In this document: positions 25,165 to 38,460 of the stretch, piece by piece
Numbering within the stretch: the stretch's first letter is position 1
Layout of the letters: each line of letters opens with the position of its first letter
Source: Chamaelirium japonicum
Lineage: Eukaryota; Streptophyta; Magnoliopsida; Liliales; Melanthiaceae
Reading direction: 5' to 3'
Assembly (NCBI GenBank): GCA_947650365.1
Contig: OX393551.1
Span: forward strand, 2,686,001-2,750,000
Length of the DNA stretch: 64,000 nt
The notes under the pieces: model-generated
Told to the model about the DNA's origin: nothing
Databases searched by the model: none
Seen by the model: only the letters and a program-made list of their open reading frames with translations
Position numbers and translations under genes: made by a program

Positions 25165-25745
25165 ATGAATTAGAATGGATCCTACGAATGAATTAGAATA
25201 GCGTGCGAATGAATTAGAATGGATCGTACGAATGAATTAGAATGGATCGTACGAATGAATTAGAATAGATTGTGCGAATGAATTAGAATAGATTGTGCGC
25301 ATGAATTAGAATGGATCGTACGAATGAATTAGCATGGATCGTACGAATGAATTAGAATGGATCGTACGAATAAATTAGAATGGATCGTATGAATAAATTA
25401 GAATGGATCGTAGTAATGAATTAGAATGGATCCTATGAATGAATTAGAATAGCGTGCGAATGAATTAGAATGGATCGTACGAATGAATTAGAATGGATCG
25501 TATGAATGAATTAGAATAGATTGTACGAATGAAATAGAATAGATCGTACTAATGAAATAGAATGGATTCGTATGAATGAATTAGAATGGATCGTGCGAAT
25601 GAATTAGAATGGATCGTACTTATGAATTAGAATGGATCGTACGAATGAATTAGAATGGATCCTATGAATGAATTAAAATAGCGTGCGAATGAATTAGAAT
25701 GGATCGTACGAATGAATTAGAATGGATCGTATGAATGAATTAGAA
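25165..25745 (-). repeat. R block with 21-bp monomer tandem
   Basis: A 2-bp-deleted monomer with AGCGTGCG recurs at 25201, 25452 and 25681. The spacings are 251 bp (one 21-mer and ten 23-mers) and 229 bp (one 21-mer, eight 23-mers and one 24-mer). Each copy follows a GATCCTA(C/T)G monomer. Confidence 0.84.
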
Positions 25746-25749
25746 TAAA

Positions 25750-26120
25750 TCCATTCTTACTCATTCGTACGATCCATTCGTATCCATTCTAATTCATTCG
25801 TACGATCTATTCTAATTCATTCGTACAATCCATTCTAATTCATTAATACGATCCAATCTAATTCATTCGTACGATCCATTCTAATTCATTCGTACGATCC
25901 ATTCTAATTCCTTCGTACGATCCATTCTAATTCATTCGTACGATACATTCTAATTCCTTTGTACGATCCATTCTAATTCATTCGCACAATCGATTCTAAT
26001 TCTTTCGTACGATCCATTCTATCTCATTCGTACAATCCATTCTATTTCATTCATATGATCCATTCTAATTCATTCGCACGATCCATTCTAATTCATTCGC
26101 ATGATCCATTCTAATTCATT
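25750..26120 (+). repeat. F block with CGTATCC module
   Basis: It opens with TCTTACTC then CCATTCGTATCC, the same order as at 8376, 12720, 27330, 57930 and 60140. It ends abruptly at CATTCATAATGGATCG. Confidence 0.86.
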
Positions 26121-26123
26121 CAT

Positions 26124-26720
26124 AATGGATCGTACGAAGGAATTAGAATGGATAGTACGAATGAATTAGAATGGATACCTTCGTGCAAATAAATTAGAAT
26201 GGATTGTGCGAATGAATTAGAATGGATCGTACGAATGAGTAAGAATGGATCGTACGAAAGAATTAGAATGGATTGAATTAGAATGGATTGTGCGAATGAA
26301 TTAGAATGGATCGTACGAATGAGTAAGAATGGATCGTACGAATGAATTAGAATGGATTGAATTAGAATGAATCGTGCGAATGAATTAGAATGGATCGTAC
26401 GAATGAATTAGAATGGATACGAATGAATCAGAATGGATCGTATGAATGAATTAGAATGGATCGTGCGAATGAATTAGACTGGATCGTTCGAATGAATTAG
26501 AATGGATCGTACGAATGAATTAGAATGGATCGTGCGAATGAATTAGAATGGATCATATGAATGAATTAGAATGGATCGTATGAATGAATTAGAATGGATC
26601 GTGCGAAAAAAATTAGAATGGATCGTATGAATGAATTAGAATGGATCGTACGAATGAAATAGAATGGATTGTACGAATGAGATAGAATGGATCGTACGAA
26701 TGAATTAGAATGGATACATT
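26124..26720 (-). repeat. R block with M1 and 15-bp monomers
   Basis: Includes M1 at 26173, a repeated 15-bp monomer (about 26275 and 26355), a GGATACGAATGAATCAG variant and GAGATAG just before J1 (26708-26735). Confidence 0.87.
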
Positions 26721-26729
26721 CGTGCGAAT

Positions 26730-27537
26730 CCATTCTATTTCATTCGTACGATCCATTCTAATTCATTCGCACGATCCATTCTAATTCATTCATACGATCC
26801 ATTCTAATTCATTCGTACGATCCATTCTAATTCATTCGCACAATCTATTCTAATTCATTCATACGATCCATTCTAATTCATTCATCGTATCCATTCTAAT
26901 TCATTCGTACAATCCATTCTAATTCATTCGTACGATCCATTCTAATTCATTCGTACGATCCATTCTAATTCATTCGCACAATCTATTCTAATTCATTCGA
27001 ACGATCCATTCTAAGTCATTCGTACGATCCATTCTAATTCATTCATTCGATCCATTCTAATTCATTCGCACGATCCATTCTATTTCATTCGTATGATCCA
27101 TTCTAATTTATTCGCACGATCCATTCTAATTCATTCATACGATTCATTCTTATTCAATCCATTCTAATTCATTCGTACGATCCATTCTAATTCATTCATA
27201 CGATCCATTCTAATTCATTCGTACGGTATGATTCATTCTAATTCATTCGTACGATTCATTCTAATTCAATCCATTCTAATTCATTCGTACGATCCATTCT
27301 AATACATTCGTACGGTCCATTCTAATTCATTCATACGATCCATTCGTATCCATTCTAATTCATTCGTACGATCTATTCTAATTCATTCGTATGATCCATT
27401 CTAATTCATTAATACGATCCAATCTAATTCATTCATATGATCTATTCTAATTCATTCGCACGAATATATCCTTTCTAATTCATTCGTACGATCCATTCTA
27501 ATTCATTCGCACGAATATATCCTTTCTAATTCATTCG
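26730..27537 (+). repeat. F block after J1
   Basis: About 35 monomers with an irregular ATTCATCGTATCC monomer (about 26885), GGTATG, 15-bp monomers and two successive GCACGAATATATCC 28-mers near 27460-27530. It ends at CATTCGTATGGATCG. Confidence 0.87.
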
Positions 27538-27539
27538 TA

Positions 27540-28430
27540 TGGATCGTACGAAGGAATTAGAATGGATCGTACGAATGAAATAGAATGGATTGTGCGAATG
27601 AATTAGAATGGATCGTACGAATGAAATAGAATGGATCGTGCGAATGAATTAGAATGGATCGTACGAATGAATTAGAATGGATCGTACGAATGACTTAGAA
27701 TGGATCGTTCGAATGAATTAGAATAGATTATGCGAATGAATAAGAATGGATCGTACGAATGAATTAGAAAGGATACATTCGTGCGAATGAATTAGAATGG
27801 ATCGTATGAGTGTGAATGAATTAGAATGGATTGTGCGAATGAATTAGAATGGATCGTACGAATGAATTAGAATGGATCGTACGAATGAATTAGAATGGAT
27901 ACATTCGTGCAAAAGAATTAGAATGGATTGTATGAATGAATTAGAATGGATCGTGCGAATAAATTAGAATGGATCGTATGAATGAATTAGAATAGATCAT
28001 GCGAATGAATTAGAATGGATCATACGAATGAATTAGAATGGATTGTGCGAATGAATTAGAATGGATCGTACGATTGAATTAGAATGGATCGTACGAAGGA
28101 ATTAGAATGGATCATGCGAATGAATTAGAATAGATCATACGAATGAATTAGAATGGATCGTACGAATGAATTAGAATGGATACATTCGTGCAAAAAAATT
28201 AGAATGGATTGTATGAATGAATTAGAATGGATCGTTTGAGTGAATGCGAATGGATCGTGCGAATGAATTAGAATGGAATGAATTAGAATGAATTGAATTA
28301 GAATGAATCGTACGAATGAATTAGAATGGATCGTACGAATGAATTAGAATGGATCGTACGAATGAAATAGAATGGATCGTATGAATGAAATAGAATGGAT
28401 CGTATGAATGAATTAGAATGGATACATTCG
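27540..28430 (-). repeat. R block ending in J1
   Basis: About 39 monomers, with GTGCAAAAG 28-mers at about 27910 and a relative at 28190, an M2 monomer at 28229-28253 and a GGAATGAATTAGAATGAATTG irregular join near 28275. It ends at J1 (28416-28443). Confidence 0.88.
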
Positions 28431-28589
28431 TGCGAATCCATTCTATTTCATTCGTACGATCCATTCTAATTCATTCGCACGATCCATTCTAATTCATTCA
28501 TACGATCCATTCTAATTCCTTCGTACGATCCATTCTAATTCATTCGTACGATCCATTCTAATTCATTCGCACGATCCATTCTAATTCAT

Positions 28590-29950
28590 TCGTACGATTC
28601 ATTCTAATTCAATCCATTCTAATTCATTCCATTCTAATTCATTCGCACGATCCATTCGTATTCACTCAAACGATCCATTCTAATTCATTCATACAATCCA
28701 TTCTAATTCATTCATACGATCCATTCTAATTCATTCGTACGATCCATTCTAATTCATTCATACAATCTATTCTAACTCATTCGTAGGATCGTGCGAATGA
28801 ATTAGAATGGATCGTGCGAATGAGTTAGAATGGATCGTACGAATGAATTAGAATGGATCGTACGAATGAATTAGAATGGATCGTACGAATGAATTAGAAA
28901 GGATACATTCGTACAAATGAATTAGAATGGATCGTACGAATGAATTAGAGTGGATACATTCGTACAAATGAATTAGAATGGATCGTACGAATGAATTAGA
29001 ATGGATCGTACGAATGAATTAGAATGGATTGAATTAGAATGAATCGTACGAATGAATTAGAATGAATCATACCGTACGAATGAATTAGAATGGATCATAC
29101 GAAGGAATTAGAATGGATACATTCGCACGAAGGAATTAGAATGGATCGTACGAAGGAATTAGAATGGCTAGTACGAAAGAAGTAGAATGGATACCTTCGT
29201 GCAAATGAATTAGAATGGATCGTACGAATGAGTAAGAATGGATCGTACGAATGAATTTGAATGGATCGTACGAATGAATTCGAATGGAACGTATAGATTG
29301 TGCGAATGAATTAGAAAGGATCGTACGAATGAATTAGAATGGATCGTACGAATGAATTAGAATGGATCGTGCGAATGAATTAGAATGGATCGCACGAATG
29401 TATCCATTCTAATTCATTCATACGATCCATTCTAATTCATTCGTACGATCCATTCTTACTCATTCGTACGATCCATTCTAATTCATTCGCACGAATGAAT
29501 CCATTCTAATTCATTCGTATGATCCATTCTAATTCATTCGCATGAATGTATCCATTCTAATTCATTCGTACGATCCATTCTAATTCATTAATACGATCCA
29601 ATCTAATTCATTCGTACGATCCATTCTAATCCATTCGTATTCATTCGCATGGATTGAATTAGAATGGATCGTACGAATGAATTAGAATGGATCGCACGAA
29701 TGAATTAGAATGGATCGTACGCATGAGTAAGAATGGATCGTGCGAATGAATTAGAATGGATACATTCGTGCGTATCCATTCTATTTCATTCGTACGATCC
29801 ATTCTAATTCATTCACACGATCCATTCTAATTCATTCATATGATCCATTCTATTTCATTCATATGATCCATTCTAATTCATTCGTACGGTATAATTCATT
29901 CTAATTCATCGTACGATTCATTCTAATTCAATCCATTCTAATTCATTCGT
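28590..29950. repeat. Segmental duplication SD1, copy B
   Basis: Second copy of the 23405-24800 segment, with the same five-part orientation pattern and the same junctions. Private changes include CGCATGAG (29722), GGCTAGTACG (29167) and a J1 whose right arm reads GCGTATCC (29754). A GGTATAATTC and an ATTCATCG indel mark the right end. Confidence 0.9.
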
Positions 29951-30044
29951 ACGATCCATTCTAATTCCTTCGTATGATCCATTCTAATTCATTCGTACGA
30001 TCCATTCTAATTCATTCGTACAATCCATTCTAATCCATTCGTGC

Positions 30045-32345
30045 GAATGGATTAGAATGGATAGTACGAATGAATTAGAATGGATACCTTCGTGCAAATG
30101 AATTAGAATGGATCGTACGAATGAATTAGAATGGATCGTATGAATGAATTAGAATGGATCGTGCGAATGAATTAGAATCGATCGTACAAATGAATTAGAA
30201 TGGATCGTACGAAGGAATTAGAATGGATCGTATGAATGAATTAGAATGGATCGTGCGAATGAATTAGAATGGATCGTACGAATGAATTAGAATGGATCAT
30301 GCGAATGAATTAGAATGGATCGTATGAATGAATTAGAATGGATCGTGCGAATGAATTAGAATAGATCATACGAATGAATTAGAATGGATCGTACGAATGA
30401 ATTAGAATGGATTGAATTAGAATGGATCGTACGAATGAATTCGAATGTATACATTCTAATTCAATCGTATGATCCATTCTATCTCATTCGCACGATACAT
30501 TCGTACGAATGAATTAGAATGGATCGTGCGAATGAATTAGAATGGATCGTACGAATGAATTAGAATGGATTTTACGAATGAGATAGAATGGATCATATGA
30601 ATGAATTAGAATGGATACATTGGAATTCATTCGTACGATCCATTCTAATTCAATCCATTCTAATTCATTCGTACGATCCATTCTAATTCGTTCGTATGAT
30701 CTATTCTAATTCATTCGCACGATCCATTCTAATTCATTCATACGATCCATTCTAATTCATTCGCATGATCCATTCTAATTCATTCGTACGATCCGTTCTA
30801 ATTTATTCGCACGATCCATTCTAATTCATTCATACGATCCATTCTAATTCATTCATATGATCCATTCTAATTCATTCGCACGATCCATTCTTACTCATTC
30901 GTACGATCCATTCTAATTCATTTAGAGTGGATACATTCGTGCGAATGAATTAGAATGGATCGTATGAATGAATTAGAATCGATCGTACAAATAAATTAGA
31001 ATGGATTCATTCGTGCGAATTAATTAGAATGGATCGTACGAATGAATTAGAATAGATCGTGCGAATGAATTAGAATGGATCATATGAATGAATTAGAATG
31101 GATCATGCGAATGAATTAGAATGGATCGTACGAATAAGTAAGAATGGATCGTACGAATGAAATAGAATGGATCGTATGAATGAATTAGAATGGATACGTG
31201 CGAATGAATTAGAATTGATCGTACGAATGAATTAGAATGGATACACGATCCAGATCATATGAATGAATTAGAATGGATTGAATTAGAATGAATCGTACGA
31301 ATGAATTAGAATGAATCTTACCGTACGAATGAATTAGAATGGATCATACGAAGGAATTAGAATGGATCGTACAAATGAATTAGAATGGATCGTACGAATG
31401 AATTAGAATGGATTGAATGGATACATTCGTGCGAATGAATTAGAATGGATCATATGAATGAATTAGAATGGATCGTTTGAGTGAATGCGAATGGATCATG
31501 CGAATGAATTAGAATGGATCGTACGAATGAATTAGAATAGATTGTGCGAATGAATTAGCATGGATCGTACGAATGAATTAGAATGGATCGTACGAATGAA
31601 TTCGAATGGATCGTATGAATGAATTAGAGTGGATACATTCGTACAAATGGATTAGAATGGATCATAGAATGAATTAGAATGGATCGTACGAAGGAATTAG
31701 AATGGATCGTACGAAGGAATTAGAATGGATAGTACGAATGAATTAGAATGGATACCTTCGTGCAAATGAATTAGAATGGATCTTATGATTGAGTTAGAAT
31801 GGATCGTACGAATGAAATAGAATGGACTGTATGAATGAATTAGAATGGATCGTGCGAATGAATTAGAATGGATCATGCGAATGAATTAGAATGGATCGTG
31901 CGAATGAATTAGAATGGATCGTACGAATGAATTAGAATGGATCGTACGAATGAATTAGAATGGATTGAATTAGAATGGATCGTACGAGAAGAATGGATCG
32001 TACGAAGGAATTAGAATGGATAGTACGAATGAATTAGAATGGATACCTTCGTGCAAATGAATTAGTATGGATCGTACGAATGAGTAAGAATGGATCGTAC
32101 GAATGAATTATTATGGATCGTACGAATGAATTAGAATGGATCGTACGAAGGAATTAGAATGGATAGTACGAATGAATTAGAATGGATCGTATGAATGAAT
32201 TAGAATGGATCGTATGAATGAATTAGAATGGATCGTGCGAATGAATTAGAATGGATCGTACGAATGAATTAGAATGGATCGTACGAGTGAATTAGAATGG
32301 ATCGTAGTAATGAATCAGAATGGATCGTACGAATGAAATAGAATA
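30045..32345 (-). repeat. R-dominated stretch with two F islands
   Basis: R throughout except F near 30448-30505 and 30615-30925, both entered through J3-type joins (about 30430 and 30605). The switch at 30921 (ATTTAGAGTGG) is the same join as at 35515 and 38031. J2 at 31235 is broken: its right arm is missing and R continues. M1 copies lie at 30082, 31750 and 32041. An irregular GTACGAGAAGAATGG monomer at about 31985 resembles GTACGATAAG at about 33455. Confidence 0.86.
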
Positions 32346-32354
32346 GATTTGCAC

Positions 32355-32880
32355 GAATGTATCCATTCCAATTCATTCGTACGATCCATTCTAATTCATT
32401 CGCACAATCTATTCTAATTCATTCGTACGATCAATTCTAATTCATTAGCATGATCCATTCTAATTCATTTGTACGATCTATTCTATTTCATTCGTACAAT
32501 CCATTCTTACTCAATCGTATGATCCATTCTAATCCATTCGCACAATCTATTCTAATTCATTCGTACGATCCATTCTATTTCATTCGTACGATCCATTCTA
32601 ATTCGTGCGATCCATTCTAATTCATTCATACGATCCATTCTAATTTATCCGCATGATCCATTCTAATTCATTCATACGATCCATTCTAATTTATTCGTAC
32701 GATCCATTCTAATTCATTCGCACGATCCATTCTAATTCATCCATAAGATCCATTCTAATTCATTGATACGATCCATTCTAATTCATTCGTACGATCCATT
32801 CTAATTCATTCGTACGATTCATTCTAATTCAATCCATTCTAATTCATTCGTACGATCCATTCTAATTCCTTCGTATCCAT
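32355..32880 (+). repeat. F block after divergent J1
   Basis: Entered at 32341 through a J1 with GATTTGC. An M3 module sits near 32500-32560. It ends at CCTTCGTATCCATTCGAATTAG. Confidence 0.85.
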
Positions 32881-32884
32881 TCGA

Positions 32885-33670
32885 ATTAGAATGGATCGTA
32901 CGAATGAATTAGAATGGATCGTACGAATGAATTGGAATAGATACATTCATGCGAATGAATTAGAATGGATCGTATGAATGAATTAGATTGCATCGTATTA
33001 ATAAATTAGAATGGATCGTGCGAATGAATTAGAATGGATCGTACGAATGAATTAGAATGGATAGATTCGTGCGAATGAATTTGAATGGATCATACGAAGG
33101 AATTAGAATGGATCGTACGAATGAATTAGAATGGATCGTATGAATGAATTAGAATGGATCGTACGAAGGAATTAGAATGGATCGTACGAAGGAATTAGAA
33201 TGGATAGTACGAATGAATTAGAATGGATACCTTCGTGCAAATGAATTAGAATGGATCGTACGATTGAGTAAGAATGGATCGTACGAATGAAACAGAATGG
33301 ATCGTATGAATGAATTAGAATGGATCGTGCGAATGAATTAGAATGGATCATGCGAATGAATTAGAATGGATCGTGCGAATGAATTAGAATGGATCGTACG
33401 AATGAATTAGAATAGATCGTACGAATGAATTAGAATGGATTGAATTAGAATGGATCGTACGATAAGAATGGATCGTACGAAGGAATTAGAATGGATCGTA
33501 CGAAGGAATTAGAATGGATCGTACGAATGAATTAGAATGGATCGTACGAATGAATTAGAATGGATTTAATTAGAATGGATCGTCCGATAAGAATGGATCG
33601 TATGAATGAATTAGAATGGATCGTGCGAATGAATTAGAATGGATCGTACGAATGAAATAGAATGGATTCG
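32885..33670 (-). repeat. R block with GATAAG monomers
   Basis: Contains M1 (33225) and three irregular short monomers lacking a box (GTACGATAAG and GTCCGATAAG, about 33455 and 33595). The approach to J1 at 33660-33687 is standard. Confidence 0.87.
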
Positions 33671-33679
33671 CACGAATGT

Positions 33680-35515
33680 ATCCATTCTAATTCATTCGTA
33701 CGATCTATTCTAATTCATTCGTACGATCCATTCTTACTCATTCGTACGATCCATTCTAATTCATTTGCACGAAGGTATCCATTCTAATTCATTCGTACTA
33801 TCCATTCTAATTCCTTCGTACGATCCATTCTAATTCCTTCGTACGATCCATTCTTATCGTACGATCCATTCTAATTCAATCCATTCAAATTCATTCGTAC
33901 GATCCATTCTAATTCATTCGTACGATCCATTCTAATTCATTCGCACGATCCATTCTAATTCATTCGCATGATCCATTCTAATTCATTCGCACGATCCATT
34001 CTAATTCATTCATACGATCCATTCTATTTCATTCGTACGATCCATTCTTACTCAATCTTACGATCCATTCTAATTCATACGATCCATTCTATTTTATTCA
34101 TACGATCCATTTTAATTCATTTGCACGATCCATTCTAATTCATTAGCACGATCCATTCTAATTCATTCGTACGATCCATTCTAATTCATTCATACGATCC
34201 ATTCTAATTCATTCGTACGATTCATTCTAATTCATTCGTACGATCCATTCTAATTCATTCGCACGATCCATTCTAATTCATTCGTACGATCCATTCTAAT
34301 TCATTCGTACGATCCATACTAACTCATTCGCACGATCCATTCTAATTTATTCATACGATCCATTCTAATTCATTCGTACGATCAATATTCTAATTCATTC
34401 GCACGATCCATTCTAATTCATTCGTACGATCCATTCTTACTCATTCGTACGATCCATTCTAATTCATTCGTTCGATCCATTCTAATTCATTCGTACGATC
34501 CATTCTAATTCATTCGCACGATCCATTCTAATTCATGCATAAGATCCAATCTAATTCATTCATACGATCCATTCTAATTCATTCGCGCGAATGTATCCAT
34601 TCTAATTCATTCGTACGATCCATTCTAATTCATTCGCACGATCCATTTTAATTCATTCATACAATCCATTCTAATTCTTTTGCACGAATGTATCCATTCT
34701 AATTCATTCGTTCGATCCATTCTAATTCATTCGTACGATCCATTCTAATTAATTTGCACGATCCATTCTAATTCATGCATACGATCCAATCTAATTCATT
34801 CATATGATCCATTCTAATTCATTCGCACGAATGTATCCATTCTAATTCATTCGTACGATCCATTCTAATTTATTTATACGATCTATTTTAATTCATTCAT
34901 ACGATCCATTCTAATTTATTCGCACGATCCATTCTAATTCCTTCGTATGATCCATTCTAATTCATTCGTACGGTATGATTCATTCTAATTCATTCGTACG
35001 ATTCATTCTAATTCAATCCATTCTAATTCATTCGTACGATCCATTCTAATTCATTCGTATGATCCATTCTAATTCATTCGTACGATTCATTCTAATTCAA
35101 TCCATTCTAATTCATTCGTACGATCCATTCTTACTCATTCGTACGATCCATTCTAATTCATTCGCACGAATGAATCCATTCTAATTCATTCGTATGATCC
35201 ATTCTAATTCATTCGCATGAATTATCCATTCTAAGTCATTCGTACGATCCATTCTATCTCATTCGTACAATCCATTCTATTTCATTCGTACGATCCATTC
35301 TAATTCATTCGCACGATCCATGCTAATTCATTCGCATGATACATTCTAATTCATTCGTACGATCGATTCTAATTCATTCATACGATCCATTCTAATTTAT
35401 TCGCACGATCCATTCTAATTCATTCATACGATCCATTCTAATTCATTCATATGATCCATTCTAATTCATTCGCACGATCCATTCTTACTCATTCGTACGA
35501 TCCATTCTAATTCAT
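33680..35515 (+). repeat. Long F block, copy of 21010-22110
   Basis: About 80 monomers. M1 is at 33765, an irregular TTCTTATCGTACG join at about 33850 (also at 60010), and the second set of the 240-bp tandem at 34470-34950. The second half repeats the 21540-22110 series. It ends at ATTTAGAATGG (35515). Confidence 0.9.
34470..34950 (+). repeat. 240-bp higher-order tandem (copy set 2)
   Basis: GTTCGATCC at 34470 and 34710, again 240 bp apart, with the same ten-monomer order as at 21111. A third, single copy starts at 37003. Partial ones are at 18250, 19300 and 48790. Point changes (ATAAGATCC, GCGCGAATG) are private to this set, so the set was tandem before it was dispersed, or each set was converted separately. 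Confidence 0.87.
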
Positions 35516-35920
35516 TTAGAATGGATACATTCGTGCGAATGAATTAGAATGGATCGTATGAATGAATTAGAATCGATCGTACAAATGAATTAGAATGGAT
35601 CATGCGAATGAATTAGAATGGATCGTAGTAATGAATTAGAATGGATCCTACGAATGAATTAGAATAGATTGTGCGAATGAATTAGAATGGATCTGGATCG
35701 TGTATCCATTCTAATTCATTCGTACGACCCATTCTAATTCATTCGCACGATCCATTCTAATTCATTCGTACGATCCATTCTAATTCATTCGCATGATCCA
35801 TTCTAATTTATTCGTACGATCGATTCTAATTCATTCATACGATCCATTCTAATTCATTCGCACGAATGTATCCATTCTAAATGAATTAGAATGGATCGTA
35901 TGAATGAGTAAGAATGGATC
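35100..35920. repeat. Segmental duplication SD2, copy A
   Basis: An F-R-F-R segment: 15-bp monomer, GCACGAATGAATCC, TAAGTC, CTATCTC, the ATTTAGAATGG switch (35515), GAATCGATCG, GTAGTAATG, J2 (35685) and the CTAAATGAATTAG switch (35881). Copy B is at 37590-38460, shifted by 2,516 bp at the first switch and 2,539 bp at the second. Confidence 0.89.
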
Positions 35921-36114
35921 GTGCGAAAGAATTAGAATGGATTGTACGAATGAAATAGAATAGATCGTACGAATGAATTATAATGGATCATGCTAATGAA
36001 TTAGAATTGATCGTACGAATGAATTAGAATGGATCGTGCGAATGATTTAGAATGGGTCGTACGAATGAATTAGAACGGGTACACGATCCAGATCCATACC
36101 ATACGAATGAAATA

Positions 36115-38030
36115 GAATGGATTCGCACGAATGTATCCATTCTAATTCATTCATACGATCCATTCTAATTCATTCATACGATCCATTCTATTTCATTCAT
36201 ACGATCCATTCTTACTTATTCGTACGATCCATTCTAATTCATTTGCACAAAGATATCCATTCTAATTCATTCGTACTATCCATTCTAATTCCTTCGTACG
36301 ATCCATTCTAATTCCTTCGTACGATCCATTCTAATTCATTCGTACGATCCATTCTAATTCCTTCGTATGATCCATTATAATTCATTCGTACGGTATGATT
36401 CATTCTAATTCATTCGTACGATTCATTCTAATTCAATCCATTCTAATTCATTCGTACGATCCATTCTAATTCATTCGTACGGTCCATTCTATTCCTTAGT
36501 ACGATCAATTCTAATTCATTAGCATGATCCATTCTAATTCATTCGTACGATCTATTCTATTTCATTCGTACAATCCATTCTAATTCATTCGTACGATCCA
36601 TTCTTACTCATTCGTACGATCCATTCTAATTCATTCGTACGATCCATTCTAATTCATTCGCACGATCCATTCTAATTCATTCGTACGATTCATTCTAATT
36701 CAATCCATTCTAATTCATTCGTACGATCCATTCTTACTCATTCGTACGATCCATTCTAATTCATTCGCACGATCCATTCTAATTCATTAATACGGTCCAT
36801 TCTAATTCATTCGCACGATCCATTCTAATTCATTCACACAATCTATTCTATTTCATTCGTACGATCCATTCTAATTCATTCGCATGAAGGTATCCATTCT
36901 AATTCATACAATCCATTCTAATTCATTCATACGATCCAATCTAATTCATTCATACAATCCATTCTAATTCTTTTGCACGAATGTATCCATTCTAATGCAT
37001 TCGTTCGATCCATTCTAATTCATTCGTACGATCCATTCTAATTCATTCGCACTATCCATTCTAATTCATGCATACGATCCAATCTAATTCATTCATACGA
37101 TCCATGCTAATTCATTCGCACGAATGTATCCATTCTAATTCATTCGTACGATCCATTCTAATTCATTCGTACGATCTATTCTAATTCATTCATACGATCC
37201 ATTCTAATTTATTCGCACGATCCATTCTAATTCCTTCGTATGATCCATTCTAATTCATTCGCACGAATGTATCCATTCTAATTCATTCGTACGATCCATT
37301 CTAATTCATTCGCACGATCCATTCTAATTCATTCGCACGATCCATTCTAATTCCTTCGTATGATCCATTCTAATTCATTCGCACGAATGTATCCATTCTA
37401 ATTCATTCATACGATCCATTCTAATTCATTCGCACGATCCATTCTAATTCATTCGCACGAATGTATCCATTCTAATTCATTCGTACGATCCATTCTAATT
37501 CATTCGTACGATCTATTCTAATTCATTCATACGATCCATTCTAATTTATTCGCATGATCCATTCTACTTCATTCGTACGATTCATTCTAATTCAATCCAT
37601 TCTAATTCATTCGTACGATCCATTCTTACTCATTCGTACGATCCATTCTAATTCATTCGCACGAATGAATCCATTCTAATTCATTCGTATGATCCATTCT
37701 AATTCATTAACATGAAATCCATTCTAAGTCATTCGTACGATCCATTCTATCTCATTCGTACAATCCATTTTATTTCATTCGTACGATCCATTCTAATTCA
37801 TTCGCACGCTCCATTCTAATTCATTCGCATGATCCATTCTAATTCATTCATACGATTGATTCTAATTCATTCATACAATCCATTCTAATTTATTCGCACG
37901 ATCCATTCTAATTCATTCATACGATCCATTCTAATTCATTCATACGATCCATTCTAATTCATTCATATGATCCATTCTAATTCATTCGCACGATCCATTC
38001 TTACTCATTCGTACGATCCATTCTAATTCA
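36115..38030 (+). repeat. Long F block, about 1.9 kb
   Basis: Entered at J1 (36115). The first 200 bp is the inverted partner of 9965-10159. It then holds M4 (about 36395), a degraded M1 (36881), one 240-bp unit (37003) and two near-identical runs ending in GCACGAATGTATCC (about 37255 and 37375). It ends at the ATTTAGAATGG switch, 38031. Confidence 0.89.
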
Positions 38031-38460
38031 TTTAGAATGGATACATTCGTGCGAATGAATTAGAATGGATCGTATGAATGAATTAGAATCGATCGTACGA
38101 ATGAATTAGAATGGATCATGCGAATGAATTAGAATGGATCGTGCGAATGAATTAGAATGGATCATAGTAATGAATTAGAATGGATCCTACGAATGAATTA
38201 GAACAGATTGTGCGAATGAATTAGAATGGATCTGGATCGTGTATCCATTCTAATTCATTCGTAAGACCCATTCTAATTCATTCGCACGATCCATTCTAAT
38301 TCATTCGTACGATCCATTCTAATTCATTCGCATGATCCATTCTAATTCATTCGTACGATCGATTCTAATTCATTCATACGATCCATTCTAATTCATTCGC
38401 ACGAATGTATCCATTCTAAATGAATTAGAATGGATCGTACGAATGAGTAAGAATGGATCG
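37590..38460. repeat. Segmental duplication SD2, copy B
   Basis: Matches 35100-35920 monomer by monomer through both orientation switches and J2 (38223). Private differences include TAACATGAAATCC (about 37710), one extra CATACG monomer and GTAAGACCC. Confidence 0.89.
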
